DNA from: Amylostereum areolatum
Lineage: Eukaryota > Basidiomycota > Agaricomycetes > Russulales > Stereaceae
Assembly (NCBI GenBank): GCA_012932865.1
Contig: SAXG01000057.1
Span: forward strand, 124,001-188,000
Direction of reading: 5' to 3'
Length of the DNA stretch: 64,000 bases
The notes beneath the pieces are model-generated. The model saw nothing but the letters and a program-made list of their open reading frames with translations, ran no database searches and had not been told where the DNA came from. This document shows, in pieces, positions 34,871-45,773 of this stretch (positions within the stretch are counted from its first letter, which is position 1; each line of letters begins with the position of its first letter). The position numbers and the translations under genes were made by a program.

Positions 34871-35407
34871 ATGACCTCTCTTGCCATACACCCGTCGACG
34901 TCGGCGCCCACGGACGGCTCGCGGACGATGGTTCTCCACGATTCGCAGCCGCGCGAAGGCGGCAGCGGCAGCGGCGATGCGGACGGCGTACACTACGTCG
35001 GCACGCTACATCTCCGTGGTGCGCGAACACGCCGGCGAGTCGCTTGGGACGAGGACGTGATCGATAACGAGGGGATGGGGAAGAAGAAGTCGAAGAGTAC
35101 GTACGCCGTCATGTCCGTTCTCGCGGCCTCTGTGCTTACGATGGGGGGACAGTTTGTTGTATCTACCATAAGCCGAAGCAGTTTGACGAGTCGTCAGACG
35201 AGGATTCATCGGGCGAGGACTCAGACGATGCTGCGAAGGCGGCGCATCGGAGGCATCACCACCATCACCATCACGGGCACGAGTGTGAACGAGAGGGTGT
35301 CGGGGAGGATGGGGGCGGGGGTGAAGTGCACGAGCTGGAGAAGGGGGGGCGATGTGAACGCGTACGAGGCTGCGCCGAGGGGGAAAGGTAAGGGTAGGGC
35401 TGCCTAG
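34871..35407 (+). pseudogene. Single-TM/His-rich protein gene, copy 2, frameshifted
   Basis: Second copy of the gene at 5385-5912. From the ATG at 34871 (MTSLAIHPSTSAPTDGS) the frame runs through DEDVIDNEGMGKKKSK into the TM segment. One base is missing around 35140-35150 (ACGATGGGGGGACAG against ACGACGGGTTGGATAG in copy 1). After that point the acidic and His-rich tail is read out of frame (the ORF gives GGITTITITGTS instead of the His run). The product would lose its TM segment and acidic tail. Each copy is therefore broken at a different place if the ancestral protein began MTSLA. Confidence 0.55.
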
Positions 35408-35410
35408 AGG

Positions 35411-36593
35411 TACGTTCGTCTTACTTATGCAATTATAGGCTACCGCGGACTTATTTTGGTGGGGCGTCAGGAGTCTGCGAGGATCACGTACGGGTCCGTC
35501 TTGACTTTTATTGTTTCTCGCAGCGTTGTGTTGTGCTGGGTATTTGTCTACAGCTTGTAATTGCATATACTTCCCGAGTTTACGTCGCCGAGTCCAAAAG
35601 ACAATGGCTACTCCAACTCTCGTCAAGGTCCGACATTCTTAACGGGTATACATGATCAACTGTTTTCCCCCCCATCCGGTACACTCATCTGGCCACAGTT
35701 CAACGTCCACCTTCGACCAAAGTTCGCCCATGCCCCAATTTCCAAGGTTCGACCATGTTCGATAATAACATCCAGACTTTATCCAGACATCTTTACAATA
35801 GGACACTCCTCCACGAAGCCTTTGCCCGCATCGTACCCGACAGAAGGCTCTGATGTCCTCGCATCTAGAAACCGACGAGTACTTCGCTCGTAGGTGCAGG
35901 TGGATCTTATATATTTAGGTACGAAGATCGCCTCGAATTCAAGTATGGGTTAGTATATTGACAGTCCTTGGCCAGTCGTCATACTCGATCATAACTATGG
36001 GTGCACTCGACAATCCTCTGAGTCCGGTCCGCGGTCCGACCTCACGTATTGGTACTCGCAAAGATCCACCTTCTGCTTTGGTAGGTTGACCTAGCGGCTT
36101 TGCTCACACTTTCGGCCAGTCCATTCTAGATACCCTCAACTTTACATGTATCGCTGACGAACTTCTTAGCTCTGAAGAGCCCGCGGCCGCTCTAGGCGTG
36201 ATCTATGGTCGTTTCAAAAACGTATTTGATACGATGAACCACTGGCAGCAGGAACGATTCGCTCCACGATTTTCCTACCGGAGCGTCGAAGGAATGCGCT
36301 GATATAAATGTGGTTTTGCGGTTGGAATGGTCGGTGGTAAGGATGATATAGACGGTGGTACGACGACAAGAGTTCGTTGGACGGAAAGCCATTCCCTCGC
36401 GAATTCCTGTGGTAAACAGTACTTGCGATATCAATTTACATATGCGTCCGTTGGCTGAGAAAAAGGCGGACAATATGTACATAGATAACATGGGCGAGAC
36501 AGGCTATAAGAAGGATACAATAAGGGTGAGTATGATGTGTAGTGTATAGTGTACAAGGTGCACAAGAGAGAAAACAAAACGTTCATTCCTAAA
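35411..36593. other. No gene recognised
   Basis: The first ~190 bp keeps weak similarity to the 3' flanks at 5225-5390 and 4195-4375 (TTTGTCTACAGCTTGTAATT). The rest is AT-richer, with no coding signal. Confidence 0.4.
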
Positions 36594-37707
36594 CTACGAC
36601 ACTTCCTCCATATCCTCGTCCTCGTCCTCCTCTTCCTCTTCCATAGCATTGTCCCCTCCAGCGCCCGACCCAGACGGTTGCGCTGCGTACAGCATCGTCC
36701 CCGCTTCCCCCTTCACCTGTACCCCCAAGAAATCAGCCAACCCTCTCGTCGATAGAAGCGAGCCACGTACCCCGTCGCCCTTGAACTCGGGCTTCAGCTC
36801 CCACATGCCATTGAACTCCCCGCTCCGATGAAGCGTCGCGATCTCCGCCAGGACCTCTTTGAGATACGCCTCGGGTTGCTGCGTCCGCTCGCGAAGCAGC
36901 TTGATCGGCCAGTTGTCGCGCTCCCTGTACAGGCCGAAGAGCATGTCGAGGAGCTGGTTCCTGGGCATACGCGCCATGCGCTCGAACTGGCCCTTGACGG
37001 GCTTTGATTTTGATTTCTGCGCACAAGGTCAGAGCAGGAAGCGCGGAGAGTGAGCGGAGACGCACGTTGAGATCGGAAAATCCGGCGGCTGTGGTGACGC
37101 CGCTGCTCAATCTGTTCATGAGCATCTTGCCCGCCGCGCCGGTTTGGACATCGTCCATCAGCTGCACTGATTTACGGGGCAAGGATTTCCTCGTCGCTTC
37201 CTTGATACGCTCGCGATAGCGATCGGAGAATGTCGGTCGGAGGTTGCACTCGTGTCGAACTTTGCCCGTCATGATCGTCGTGCGCGCCCGGCTGCCAGTG
37301 CCAGGCTCCTTCTCTCGTTCGGCAACCACAATCTGGTTCTCCACCTCCTGGTTCTGCATATCAAGCTCGTAGAGGTCAAGCCCAGCTTGAGGGTTGGCAG
37401 GGTCGGAGGGAACTTGGACGAAGATACGTGGGGGCTGGTGCGTTTTGTGGTCGTCGTAGATGCGGATGCGGGCTAGCTCCACGTTCTCGGCGTTTATGGC
37501 GGACCAACGTTCCATGAGAAAGCGTGGGACCTGGAGTGGCATTGTGAGGATTGGTATGAGACCAGACGAGAATGCACGCACCTTGACTAGCCAAACTCGC
37601 CCCGTTCCCGTATCCAACATGATATGCTCCTGCGGGTCGGGCTGTTGGTCCTCCTCAGGTCCACCTAGGTCGAAAGGTTTCTTCTCGTCCTCTATCGCGA
37701 CATCCAT
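36594..37707 (-). CDS. TFG2: Transcription initiation factor IIF beta subunit
   Basis: Small (RAP30-type) subunit of TFIIF, which stabilises RNA polymerase II in the pre-initiation complex. Exons: 37707-37582, 37530-37066, 37016-36771 and 36716-36594; about 319 aa. The N-terminal part shows the dimerisation-domain signature (RVWLVKVPRFLMERW) with the Val/Lys junction across intron 1. The C-terminal winged helix reads RMPRNQLLDMLFGLYRERDN, PIKLLRERTQQPEAYLKEVL and LHRSGEFNGMWELKPEF, and an acidic EEEEEDEDED tail ends the protein. The fourth-exon junction removes 54 nt (36770-36717, GTACGT...TACAG). Because 54 is divisible by three,retention would also be open (337 aa), but the splice signals and the natural join of KGDG to VKGE favour splicing. 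The ATG at 37707 is the first in frame with the conserved start. Confidence 0.92.
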
Positions 37708-38629
37708 GACCGAGAAAATGCAAGATTTGGTAGGCGACCTTAGTGTTCCAACTGCCACGGCCTCGATACGAGTACGAGACAAGGAAGGTAATCGTGGCAC
37801 AGGAGGGTGAAGCGGGAGCGTATAATGGATGCGGGAGAGATACAGCTGGCAGCTGTTGGGAAGAGATGGGCCAGAAGTTCGGGCACTCGCAAGGTGTGGG
37901 GGGCTGAAGGAAGATGCGAAGGCAGAACAAGGATGGCTCTGAGACGGGGAGCGTGGGAGTATGTACTGATGATGTAACCGACGAGGCCGTAGCCAAACAA
38001 TCTCCAAACAATCTCATCAAATTCACGACTCTACATACGAGCCGCCCCACAACGTCATAGTAGTACTCTCCGCTAAGATATGTATGATTTCTGAACTAAG
38101 TATCATACGGTCCTCCCCAATTTTCAATCTGGACTTTCTAAAGGATCCGATGATTCGGACTAGTATTAGATTGATATTCAACGTCCGTGCATACGTGTTC
38201 TGTGGTGCCCGTCCTTGTTGTTTCCGGTAGTGGTATGTAGATGTAAGTACTCTGCAAGTTTTCTTACGGTACCAACTTTTGCTTTTCCAAATACAACGAG
38301 GTTACGAAGCCGACTCATTGTCGTGATCCCCCGCACTGTCGGCTACCCGGACCGGGATTGTGAAAACTTTCCCTCAGTTTCCCCTGTCGATTCCACCATC
38401 TGGACCATCTGGACCTTTTCTTCCACAAAAAGTCCGGTGTTACCCTGCAGGTCTCTCGCCTGGACAAAGCCCACCGAGCGCTACGGTGAGGCGGGCTAGT
38501 AGTAGTACGTGCGATATGGCGTCATGTTTGGCACCGTCTCATCTTTATAATCCTCAGGTTGCACGGCGGCCTCGAACTGCCTCGAGCTGCGACTTGTCGG
38601 ACCTTTATCCGCTGTTGCTTTTGACCATC
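37708..38629. other. Divergent promoter region, no gene
   Basis: Spacer between TFIIF beta (minus) and the IDO gene (plus). ORFs that extend the flanking genes into this region lack homology-like features. No clear element was identified. Confidence 0.4.
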
Positions 38630-40041
38630 ATGTCGCTCCCAACTGCCCATCTTTTGTCTCTGCCACGTCCCGATGTTTTCGCAGGGCCCCAACCGGGCGC
38701 GATCGATACCACCACGCTCGCGGCGCATGATTTCGATGTCGACACCCGTACTGGGTTCATGCCCCCTGACCCGCCGATTGCACGACTTCCGGAGCAGTGG
38801 GAACAGTGGGAGAATTTACTGGATGACGCGCAGAAGTCAAGGCTTCAGCTGGGCCGTCGGCCAGATCTTACAGAGGAGGAGATGGCACGTTCCGAGTCAT
38901 GGCGAGCTCGCGTTCGTCAGGTATGTCTGTTCGCCTTACTATCTTCTTTTCACTTACCCATGGTCCTCGACCGTAACAGACACCCATCATCCCTTCTTCT
39001 GAACTTTCACGCTCGGAATTCCTTCTCCGACGCGCTCACTGCGTGCTCGCATGGCTCATGCATTTCTACATCCACTCCCAGCCGCCTGCCGTCGACCCTT
39101 CCTCGAACATCCTCATACCCCCTCCGATCGCCATCCCTCTTCTCCAAATATCAACGCAGCTGAACCTCCCTCCCGTCCTCACCTACTCCGACGACGTGCT
39201 CTACAACTGGGCCCTCAAAACGTCCGTTCCATCGGGCACCGCTCCGGCCCTCGACAACCTGCGCTGCATCACCACCTTCACGGGCACGCCGTCCGAGGAA
39301 GAATTCTACCTTTCCAGCGCCCGCTGCGAGCTTCGCGGCGTCGAGGTCCTCGACGCGATGCGCGCGACGATGGACGAGCTGTTCGTCGGCGACGCCATCG
39401 CGCGGACGCGCATCACGCGCTTCCTCGGCGTGCTCGCCGGCGTCATCGATGACCTCGCGCGCGTACTTTTGTCCGTGCGGGAGGGGTGCGATCCCCAGAC
39501 GTTCTACCACGACATCCGTCCATGGTTCAACGGCCAAGACTCGGCCCCGACCGCGCGCAAATGGGTCTTCGAGGGCGTAGAGAGGCAGCCCGCGGAGCTC
39601 TCCGGACCCAGCGCCGCGCAGAGCTCGCTCGTGCACGCGCTCGACATCTTCCTCGGCGTCGACCGGTACTCGCACGAGCAGACGGCGAGGGAAAACGCGG
39701 GGCCCTCGTTCTTGGATCGCATGCAGACCTACATGCCGCGCCACCACCGCGGCTTCCTGCGCCATCTGGCCGCCGCGCCGCGTCCCCTTCGCGCGCTCGT
39801 GGAGGAGTCGGACGATGCGGACTTGCGGGGAGCGTACAACGAGTCCGTCGCCGCCTTGAAGCGCTTCCGCGACGCGCACATCCGCGTCGTTTCCATGTAC
39901 ATTATCACGCCCGCGCGCAGGGAGCAGGAAGCAAGAGATGCTCCATTGAAGGGAACAGGAGGGACGGATTTGGTGAAGTTCCTGAAGGGTGTCAGAGACA
40001 GGACGGCCGGAGCGATAGTGGGTGTCGAGGGCGAGCCATGA
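38630..40041 (+). CDS. Indoleamine 2,3-dioxygenase family protein
   Basis: Haem enzyme that opens the indole ring of tryptophan to N-formylkynurenine, the first step of the kynurenine route to NAD. Two exons, 38630-38920 and 38980-40041, flank a 59-nt GT-AG intron in phase 0; about 450 aa. Family motifs appear in order: IPLLQISTQLNLPPVLTYSD with VLYNW, FTGTPSEEEFYLSSAR, CDPQTFYHDIRPWFNG, GPSAAQSSLVHALDIFLGV, the MPRHHRGFLRHL segment, RFRDAHIRVVSMYIITPA (containing the expected proximal haem His of AHIRV) and GTGGTDLVKFLKGVRD (the conserved GTGGTD loop). The ATG at 38630 (MSLPTAHLLSLP) opens the conserved frame. Yeast BNA2 is the functional counterpart; fungi often have several IDO paralogues, so the exact role (NAD synthesis or tryptophan catabolism) is not settled. 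Confidence 0.92.
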
Positions 40042-41265
40042 CAACTTATTGCATATCCTTATAACTTCACACATTACTACCGCTGGGTCATGCACGTGTA
40101 TAAACCCAGCTGCTGTACCGACTAGAGCACCACTGCTACTAGGCTTCGGGATTTATTGAGACTGAGTGTCTGTGGATCCGGAACAGCCCCAGTGGCACGT
40201 GCACCGCCAGCAGAACACCTCCACTCCGGCATCAGCGAAAAAACGTTTCGCACGGATAAGTTTGTAAATATTTCTAAAGGCCACAATACGCACCGTACGG
40301 TGAACTTTTCACCTAGGATTAGAGGACCAAGTTTCAGTTTTACAAGGTCTCCACAAGCTTTGACAATCACAGACAGGGGCCCCGAAGTTGTGAGCTAAAA
40401 CTAAAAATAGCAATTCTTTAGTTAATTCACCAGCCTTCCGCTTATGGAAATGCTTCTATTATCATTTCGCTTACAATACTGTAATCAATGGATTTTTTTT
40501 GCCGTTGAAATTCAAATTTTCAGATATGATAACTGGTTTAATTTACAGATTACAGCTACTACTAGTACAGTACAGTCCGCCGAATCTCGACTCCTACTGT
40601 AGATGGAGAGTGAGGGAGAGTGTAAGGTACAGTGTAGGGGTGTCGAGAAGTAAAAGGGACGTACCGCATGCTTGCAATGTTTCAGGACAGTAAGGACTCC
40701 TGCAATGCTGTTAGCTCTAAGTTGAACTTGAAAGAAAAGAGCACACACCTCTTACACACTTCCGACTTCTCTAAGTCGCATCCTGGCCATGGGAGATGTG
40801 GCTGAGGACGAGGGTGACTTTTAAGCTGCACACTGCAGGAGTAGTCTGGGGTCCTACGGCGCAGCTACGCGGGATCGCACTTTGACGGTAGAGGTCGGAA
40901 AGAGAAAGCTTAACTGGTTTTAAGCTCTTGAAGGCGCGGAGTTCGTCGGTCCGCGGTCAGAATGATCTAAGCGCCGGTGTCGTCTCCTGCTCGTGAACTT
41001 GTAATCCCTGCTAAATCTCTCGCAAGCCTCTCGGAGTTATAGGGAAAGATTTAGAGGAACACACCTGGTTCAGTTCCGGAGCAAGCCTGGGTGAGGTGAA
41101 TGGAAGAACACGGGGGGCTGGGATTTTTCGGTCAAAACCCTTACAAAAGATTAGATAACCGGATAGGCCTCGTAAATGACGCGCGGAAAAAACAGAGGAA
41201 AGCTTTTTCGCTGATGGGAACTTCCGCGACAAAAAAGATCTAGAGCAGTACCTCCAGATGCCCAG
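40042..41265. other. No gene recognised; insertion flank
   Basis: AT-richer intergenic DNA between the IDO gene and the LTR element. The last five bases (CCCAG, 41261-41265) are the left copy of the element's target-site duplication. Confidence 0.5.
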
Positions 41266-41758
41266 TGTCATGAACGTTACCATTCCAGACATCTCGGACA
41301 CCTCGGGGACCTCGGGAATAATATCCCAATTCATTTTTATTTTTATTTCTATCTGACTACTCATCACTTAGTAACACTCCGTCACTCCGGTGGAGACTCG
41401 GCTTATCCTTGCTCCTTCCTGACGTCATGACTCCAGGCTCGTCTTATCATCGCTTCCTTTGACTCCACATGACATCATAATGCTGCGCATGACATCATGC
41501 CGCTCCGGACCTGGCTCATCCTTATTGTCTCGCTTACTGATCCTGCTGCGCATGTATCTATACTTAGCTCTGCTTACTGACCGCCGTGTGTCGTAGCTTA
41601 CTAAGTGACTCTGCCTCGTAGTATATAAGGGCTCCGTTCCTCCTGTACATATTCCCCATCTCGACCTAGTCAATACTACCGACCTTATCCCCCATCATCC
41701 CTCTTCACTTGTGTCACACGTCGTCGCCTAGTGCTCGTCACTAAGGCCGTTGCTGACA
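41266..41758 (+). repeat. 5' LTR
   Basis: 493 bp, TGTCAT...GCTGACA. It differs from the 3' LTR at only three positions that I see: T/C in the T-rich tract near 41345, A/G in the CATCATCC segment near 41697, and C/G in CGTCACTAAG near 41741. Confidence 0.95.
41622..41628 (+). promoter_or_regulatory. LTR TATA box
   Basis: TATATAA within AGTATATAAGGGC, 36 bp before the predicted RNA 5' end at 41658. The same element is present in the 3' LTR. Confidence 0.6.
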
Positions 41759-41760
41759 TA

Positions 41761-41770
41761 AGGTCGAGAT
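41761..41770 (+). promoter_or_regulatory. Predicted primer-binding site of the self-priming type
   Basis: AGGTCGAGAT, two bases inside the 5' LTR, is the exact reverse complement of ATCTCGACCT at 41658-41667 in the LTR, where the transcript is expected to start. Tf1-type elements prime minus-strand synthesis with their own 5' RNA end paired to such a site rather than with a tRNA. Confidence 0.65.
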
Positions 41771-42232
41771 CTACTTTACCATTGCACTACCCGACGACCA
41801 TCGTAGCGTAGCATACCTGTCCGTAGTAGACGCCTTATTGCGCTACTAACTCCACTTTTCCTTCGTGCCACCTCGGATCATTGCCCCCAGCGTACGCGAC
41901 TAGTCACCCCAATTCTGTGGTCGTGTGCACGCATCAGCGGCGCCGGCTTGACGTAACCGCGTTACGTTACACGTACTCGGGGCCCCTCGAATACCACGAG
42001 AACCCAGACGTGACAGTTAAAGGTGCACCTAACGGTGTAGGAGGCTAGTAAAAGCGACAAAGGGAAAGTGACCCGAGAAGTTCTTGGGCTCGTGACCCTT
42101 GAACGAAGAGACAGCCAACAGGCCGAGAAGGCTGAGGCAGACCGTCTTGCGATTGGAAAGACCAGTGACATATCCCTCGACACCCGATCCCCTTGCCGTA
42201 CTAGTAACCGTCCTCGACTCGGGGGCTAGTAC
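41771..42232. other. Retrotransposon leader
   Basis: Untranslated-looking leader between the primer-binding site and the first element ORF. No further feature was recognised. Confidence 0.5.
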
Positions 42233-42985
42233 ATGGGAGAGGAACACCAAGCCTTGGAAGAAGAAAACTTCCATTTCCCCGACTTCGACTTCGTGTATGA
42301 ACGCGAAGAATTCACAGCCGTCACCGAAATCGAACGTGACACCGCCATCACCGCCTACTTTGGCGACAACCTCTTCGACGCCCACAACTGGGTCTACGCA
42401 TCTGCGAGCAACCCTGATTGGGGATTTCGGGTTCGAGTTGACTGGACTCGGATCATCGTATCAATTGAACAGGGCCATCCCCGGCTTGAGTTCCGGCCCT
42501 ATTTCTCTGCAATCTACCGGAACGAACAACTACCAAATCAGTGGTACGGGCCCCACACCCCTATCCCCCTCTACACCACGACCAGCCCAGAAGGTGGGAG
42601 GCCAACGCCAACGCCAAGTCCGCCACCGCAAGAAGAAGGCTTCTGGACAGCCCCCAGCAGTCCCCTCCCCTCAACCCACGAGGATTCAGATTCCAGCAGG
42701 TCCGCACCCAGTAGCTTGCGATCCCTGGACGGATCCCCGCGGATTTATCCACTTGGGCCTTGGACCATCGGAGACGGAGGAGGAATTGGAAGCGAACTAG
42801 ACGAAGTCAACGACATCCTCGACCTATACCTCTCCGACACTACTACCCTCGTCGACGACGACTCCTTTGAATACGACCCCGACAACCTCGAGTGGGGAGA
42901 ACCAGAAAACCTCAATAACAACGACTGGGATCAGATCCCCGTCCCCTACATCGCAACTCCGCCCCAGATCCCTCGCCCACTCTAA
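42233..42985 (+). CDS. Element ORF1, acidic Pro-rich protein upstream of gag
   Basis: 250 codons from MGEEHQALEEENFHFPDF to a TAA at 42983. It is strongly acidic and Pro-rich, with no recognised domain. It lies in the same frame as gag: the frame has this TAA and a TGA near 43037, then is open again (EEYLRRERRFLYFIHLEGDE onward) straight into the gag ATG at 43367. It may therefore be the N-terminal part of a longer ancestral gag now cut by two stops, or a separate ORF. Confidence 0.5.
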   Translation: MGEEHQALEEENFHFPDFDFVYEREEFTAVTEIERDTAITAYFGDNLFDAHNWVYASASNPDWGFRVRVDWTRIIVSIEQGHPRLEFRPYFSAIYRNEQLPNQWYGPHTPIPLYTTTSPEGGRPTPTPSPPPQEEGFWTAPSSPLPSTHEDSDSSRSAPSSLRSLDGSPRIYPLGPWTIGDGGGIGSELDEVNDILDLYLSDTTTLVDDDSFEYDPDNLEWGEPENLNNNDWDQIPVPYIATPPQIPRPL

Positions 42986-43366
42986 ACCGTGTCGTCCACT
43001 TACGGCTTACGCCCCCGTAGTCCCCATCCCCTCCCCTGAGGAATCACCGAAGAATACCTCCGAAGGGAACGGAGATTTCTTTACTTCATCCACTTAGAAG
43101 GAGACGAAGAAGAAGACCAAGTCTACTTTGTTGACGGAGAGTGGTGTGCCGATGAAGAAGGAAATCAAGCCTTCACCGAAAACGACCTCGCCCTCATCGC
43201 CCTAGACTACGACCGACGTGAAGAACGTCTGAGGAACCAACCTCCCCCCGCACCACCCCCACCCCCACCATATAACCCACCACCTCGAACCTTCCAAGTC
43301 CAAACCCACACCGGACCCCTACGACCCCGCTCCCCCCCCTCATCCGCCTGGAAAAGAAGACAAGCC

Positions 43367-44706
43367 ATGGCCGCCACTGTCCTCAACCGCCGCGCGGCCG
43401 ATCAAACCAACTGCCCCGCCAACATCGCCGCATTCGCCCCCGTCATCGGAAACACCCGCTACGCGTTCCTTAATGGAATAGCGTACGAAGTCGCCAAATT
43501 CGAATTCACCGACGACCCATTAAATGGAACACAATGGGCCTATGTCGACGCCGGAAACTGGCACGCCTTCAGTGGCCTAATCATCGCCGCATTCACTCCC
43601 GCCGCCCCAGGAGCGCCTGCAGCCGCTACCGCTAAACGAAAAATCCACGCCGCCAAACCACGGGAGTACAGCGGAAAACGTTCTGAATACGCGGACTTCA
43701 AACATGAAGTCACCAGTTACATCGAAGCGGCCCCCCAAGACTTCATCAGTGAAATCGACCAAGTCCGCTTCATCCTCAGTTACATGAGGGAAGGCGCCGC
43801 CAAGGAATGGGCGCGCAACTTCAAAGACGCCAATGTCCTCACCGCCGGAACCACGGTCACTATGGCCAACTTCATCACCGCCCTCGACGCCTCCTTCGTC
43901 AGCACCTCGGATCAGCAAGACGCGCTCAATGAACTGGATCAGTTCAAAATGGGGAACAAATCAGCCGATGAATTCTTCGTCAAGTTCGAACAAATTGCGC
44001 GACGCGCTAACGTTATTCCCACCAACGACGACGCCTGGTTTCTTCGTATTCTCAAAGCCAACATCAAGATAGAGATACTGAAGAACATCTTCCGCAGCCC
44101 GCCGGTCCCCACCACATACACCGATTGGAAGAAACGCGTCACCGAGATGGACAATGCCTGGCGCGAAATCTCCGAAATGCACCGCGGACATCCCTCCTCC
44201 TCCACCCATACCACCTCCAAACCCAAAGACGTCAAAGATGCCACGGGTACCATTCATGGAGGCGGTGGACAAGCCATGGACATAGGCGCCGTCGACACCA
44301 AGGGACGCTGCTTCAAATGTGGAATGACCAACCACATCTCCAAGGACTGCAAAGCGTCGGTCGAATACATCCGGAAAAAGTGGGGACGTGATCGCTACAG
44401 CACGTCTCCCAATTACAAAGGACCCCGCTCCTCGAACACCCCGCGACCACCTCCCTTCAAACGCAACCCCAACCAGCAAGACGGTCCCAGACCACGGAAG
44501 AATTCGCCTCGCCCAAAGAATGGATTAACACTCTGGACGACGAGCAGCGAAAGATGATCCTCCGCGCTCTGGGGGAAACCGACGGCAAAACCACGCCGAC
44601 GCCCAAGACGGAAGCAAAGAAGAAGAAGAAGGACAAAGACAAGGTAGTCGACGACAGGAGCACCAAGAGCGGTGGATCGGATGCCGACGCGGAGTCGGAT
44701 TTTTAG
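43367..44706 (+). CDS. gag: Gag (capsid/nucleocapsid)
   Basis: Structural protein of the retrotransposon particle. The ATG at 43367 opens MAATVLNRRAADQTN; a retrotransposon gag core follows (PREYSGKRSEYADFKHEV, AAKEWARNF, DQFKMGNKSADEFFVKFEQI). A CCHC zinc knuckle (CFKCGMTNHISKDC) lies near residue 315. The frame as given ends at 44557, but the expected C-terminus (EEFASPKEWINTLDDEQRKM then a Lys-rich tail to the stop at 44704-44706) is in the -1 frame from about 44490. A frameshift, mutational or programmed, separates the two. The upstream frame is open without an ATG back to about 43040. Confidence 0.8.
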
Positions 44707-44717
44707 AGGGGCGAAGG

Positions 44718-45548
44718 ATGAACACGGCATCCAACACCTCGAAACCAGTTTCTCGATGGCCTCTTTCTCGCATTCTATCATCAGGACTCTCTGTACCCTC
44801 TCGTTTCCGTGACCCGGATTTCTTCAATCGCTGGCCCCATTCTCGTTTACGATCACATGTACATCCCTCGTTGGAAAAGGACTCGGTGAAGACCGAGACT
44901 ACAACGCGCGATGGCTGGGGCGCGTCGCTGGACACAATTAAATCCCCTCCTCCCCCGTATGTGTCGCTCCGCACGTCCAACACGACGATAAACTGTAGCC
45001 CAGGTGAGAAGCCTGCCCTCAAGAAGGACGAAGAAAGGAAGAAATTCCCGGTCGGATGGACGGCCTTCAACACCGTCGACTGGGCCGCCCCGAAAATCCT
45101 GGATCCGATCAAGCCGCGGACCTTCACATGGCCCGTGTTCAACCCCTTCCTCCGAGTGCCACCGGTGAAACTCCCTAAGACATCACGCGCTCATGTGGGC
45201 ACCATCCATGAGGAGGATACGGATGTCACCCAACCACCTCCCCGAGAGGAAAAGGGCATAGTTCGACCTCCTCAGGGCGGATACACGCCAGATCCTTCTT
45301 GCAAGGTCGGGGACACGAAGCCGGAAAACGGAGACGGGGGTTGCATTGACAGGGAAATCCCGGTGGACCCGAGTCTAGCTCGGGACAGGGGAGGCGCGAT
45401 GGCAGGGGCGCCCCCCACAGGTGTAGATACGTCACGAAAATATACGTTACCGAGAACTGCGCAATGGACCTTGAAACACTTAAGGGAAGACAAACCCGAA
45501 AGCGCGATCGCAGAACTACGGATATGGACTCATCATAAGCGACGAGAA
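44718..45548 (+). pseudogene. pol: Pol, N-terminal part (split by DNA transposon)
   Basis: 277 codons from the ATG at 44718 (MNTASNTSKPVSRWP) in the +1 frame relative to gag, ending exactly at the transposon junction. The content is a Pro/Lys-rich linker ahead of the protease. With the insertion (45549-53941) and one AA duplication removed, the codons CGA CGA GAA join GAA GCC ACC of the downstream part in frame, giving one pol ORF of about 1472 codons. As it stands, pol is interrupted and translation would run into the transposon end and stop at 45591-45593. Confidence 0.8.
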
Positions 45549-45573
45549 CATCAGCAACTTGACACATTTTGTT
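45549..45573 (+). repeat. Terminal inverted repeat, outer DNA transposon, left
   Basis: CATCAGCAACTTGACACATT then TTGTT. It is complementary, with a few mismatches, to 53917-53941 and to the right end of the nested element (53004-53028), which matches with a single mismatch. Confidence 0.85.
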
Positions 45574-45773
45574 TCAAGGTTGTGGTGACTTAACACTGTG
45601 TTTCGAGCATTGGACAGTTGGCTGAACTTGGGGGAGCGACTTTTATTGGCCAATACACCCCAAACTAAAAGTACTGATGCCAATGCCTCAACTTCACCTG
45701 ATAGATATAGAGATTCCCAACTCAATCTCAATTCAGTTACAATTCGAACAAGTTGCCAAGTACACGGAGTGAT

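Larger units (their letters stand above)
33054..35410. repeat. Inverted segmental duplication, right arm
   Basis: Reverse complement of about 5391-7757. The arms are separated by about 25 kb. Homology begins at the exon 3 end of the C2H2 gene (33054) and runs through the spacer, short ORF and TM/His-rich gene to about 35410, fading by 35440. The spacer 33709-34302 contains no separate gene I can support. Confidence 0.85.

Noticed and set aside
42099..42800. Overlapping ORF in another frame over element ORF1
   Set aside because: Pro/Thr/Ser-rich with no motif; the acidic frame at 42233-42985 is collinear with gag and is the better coding candidate.
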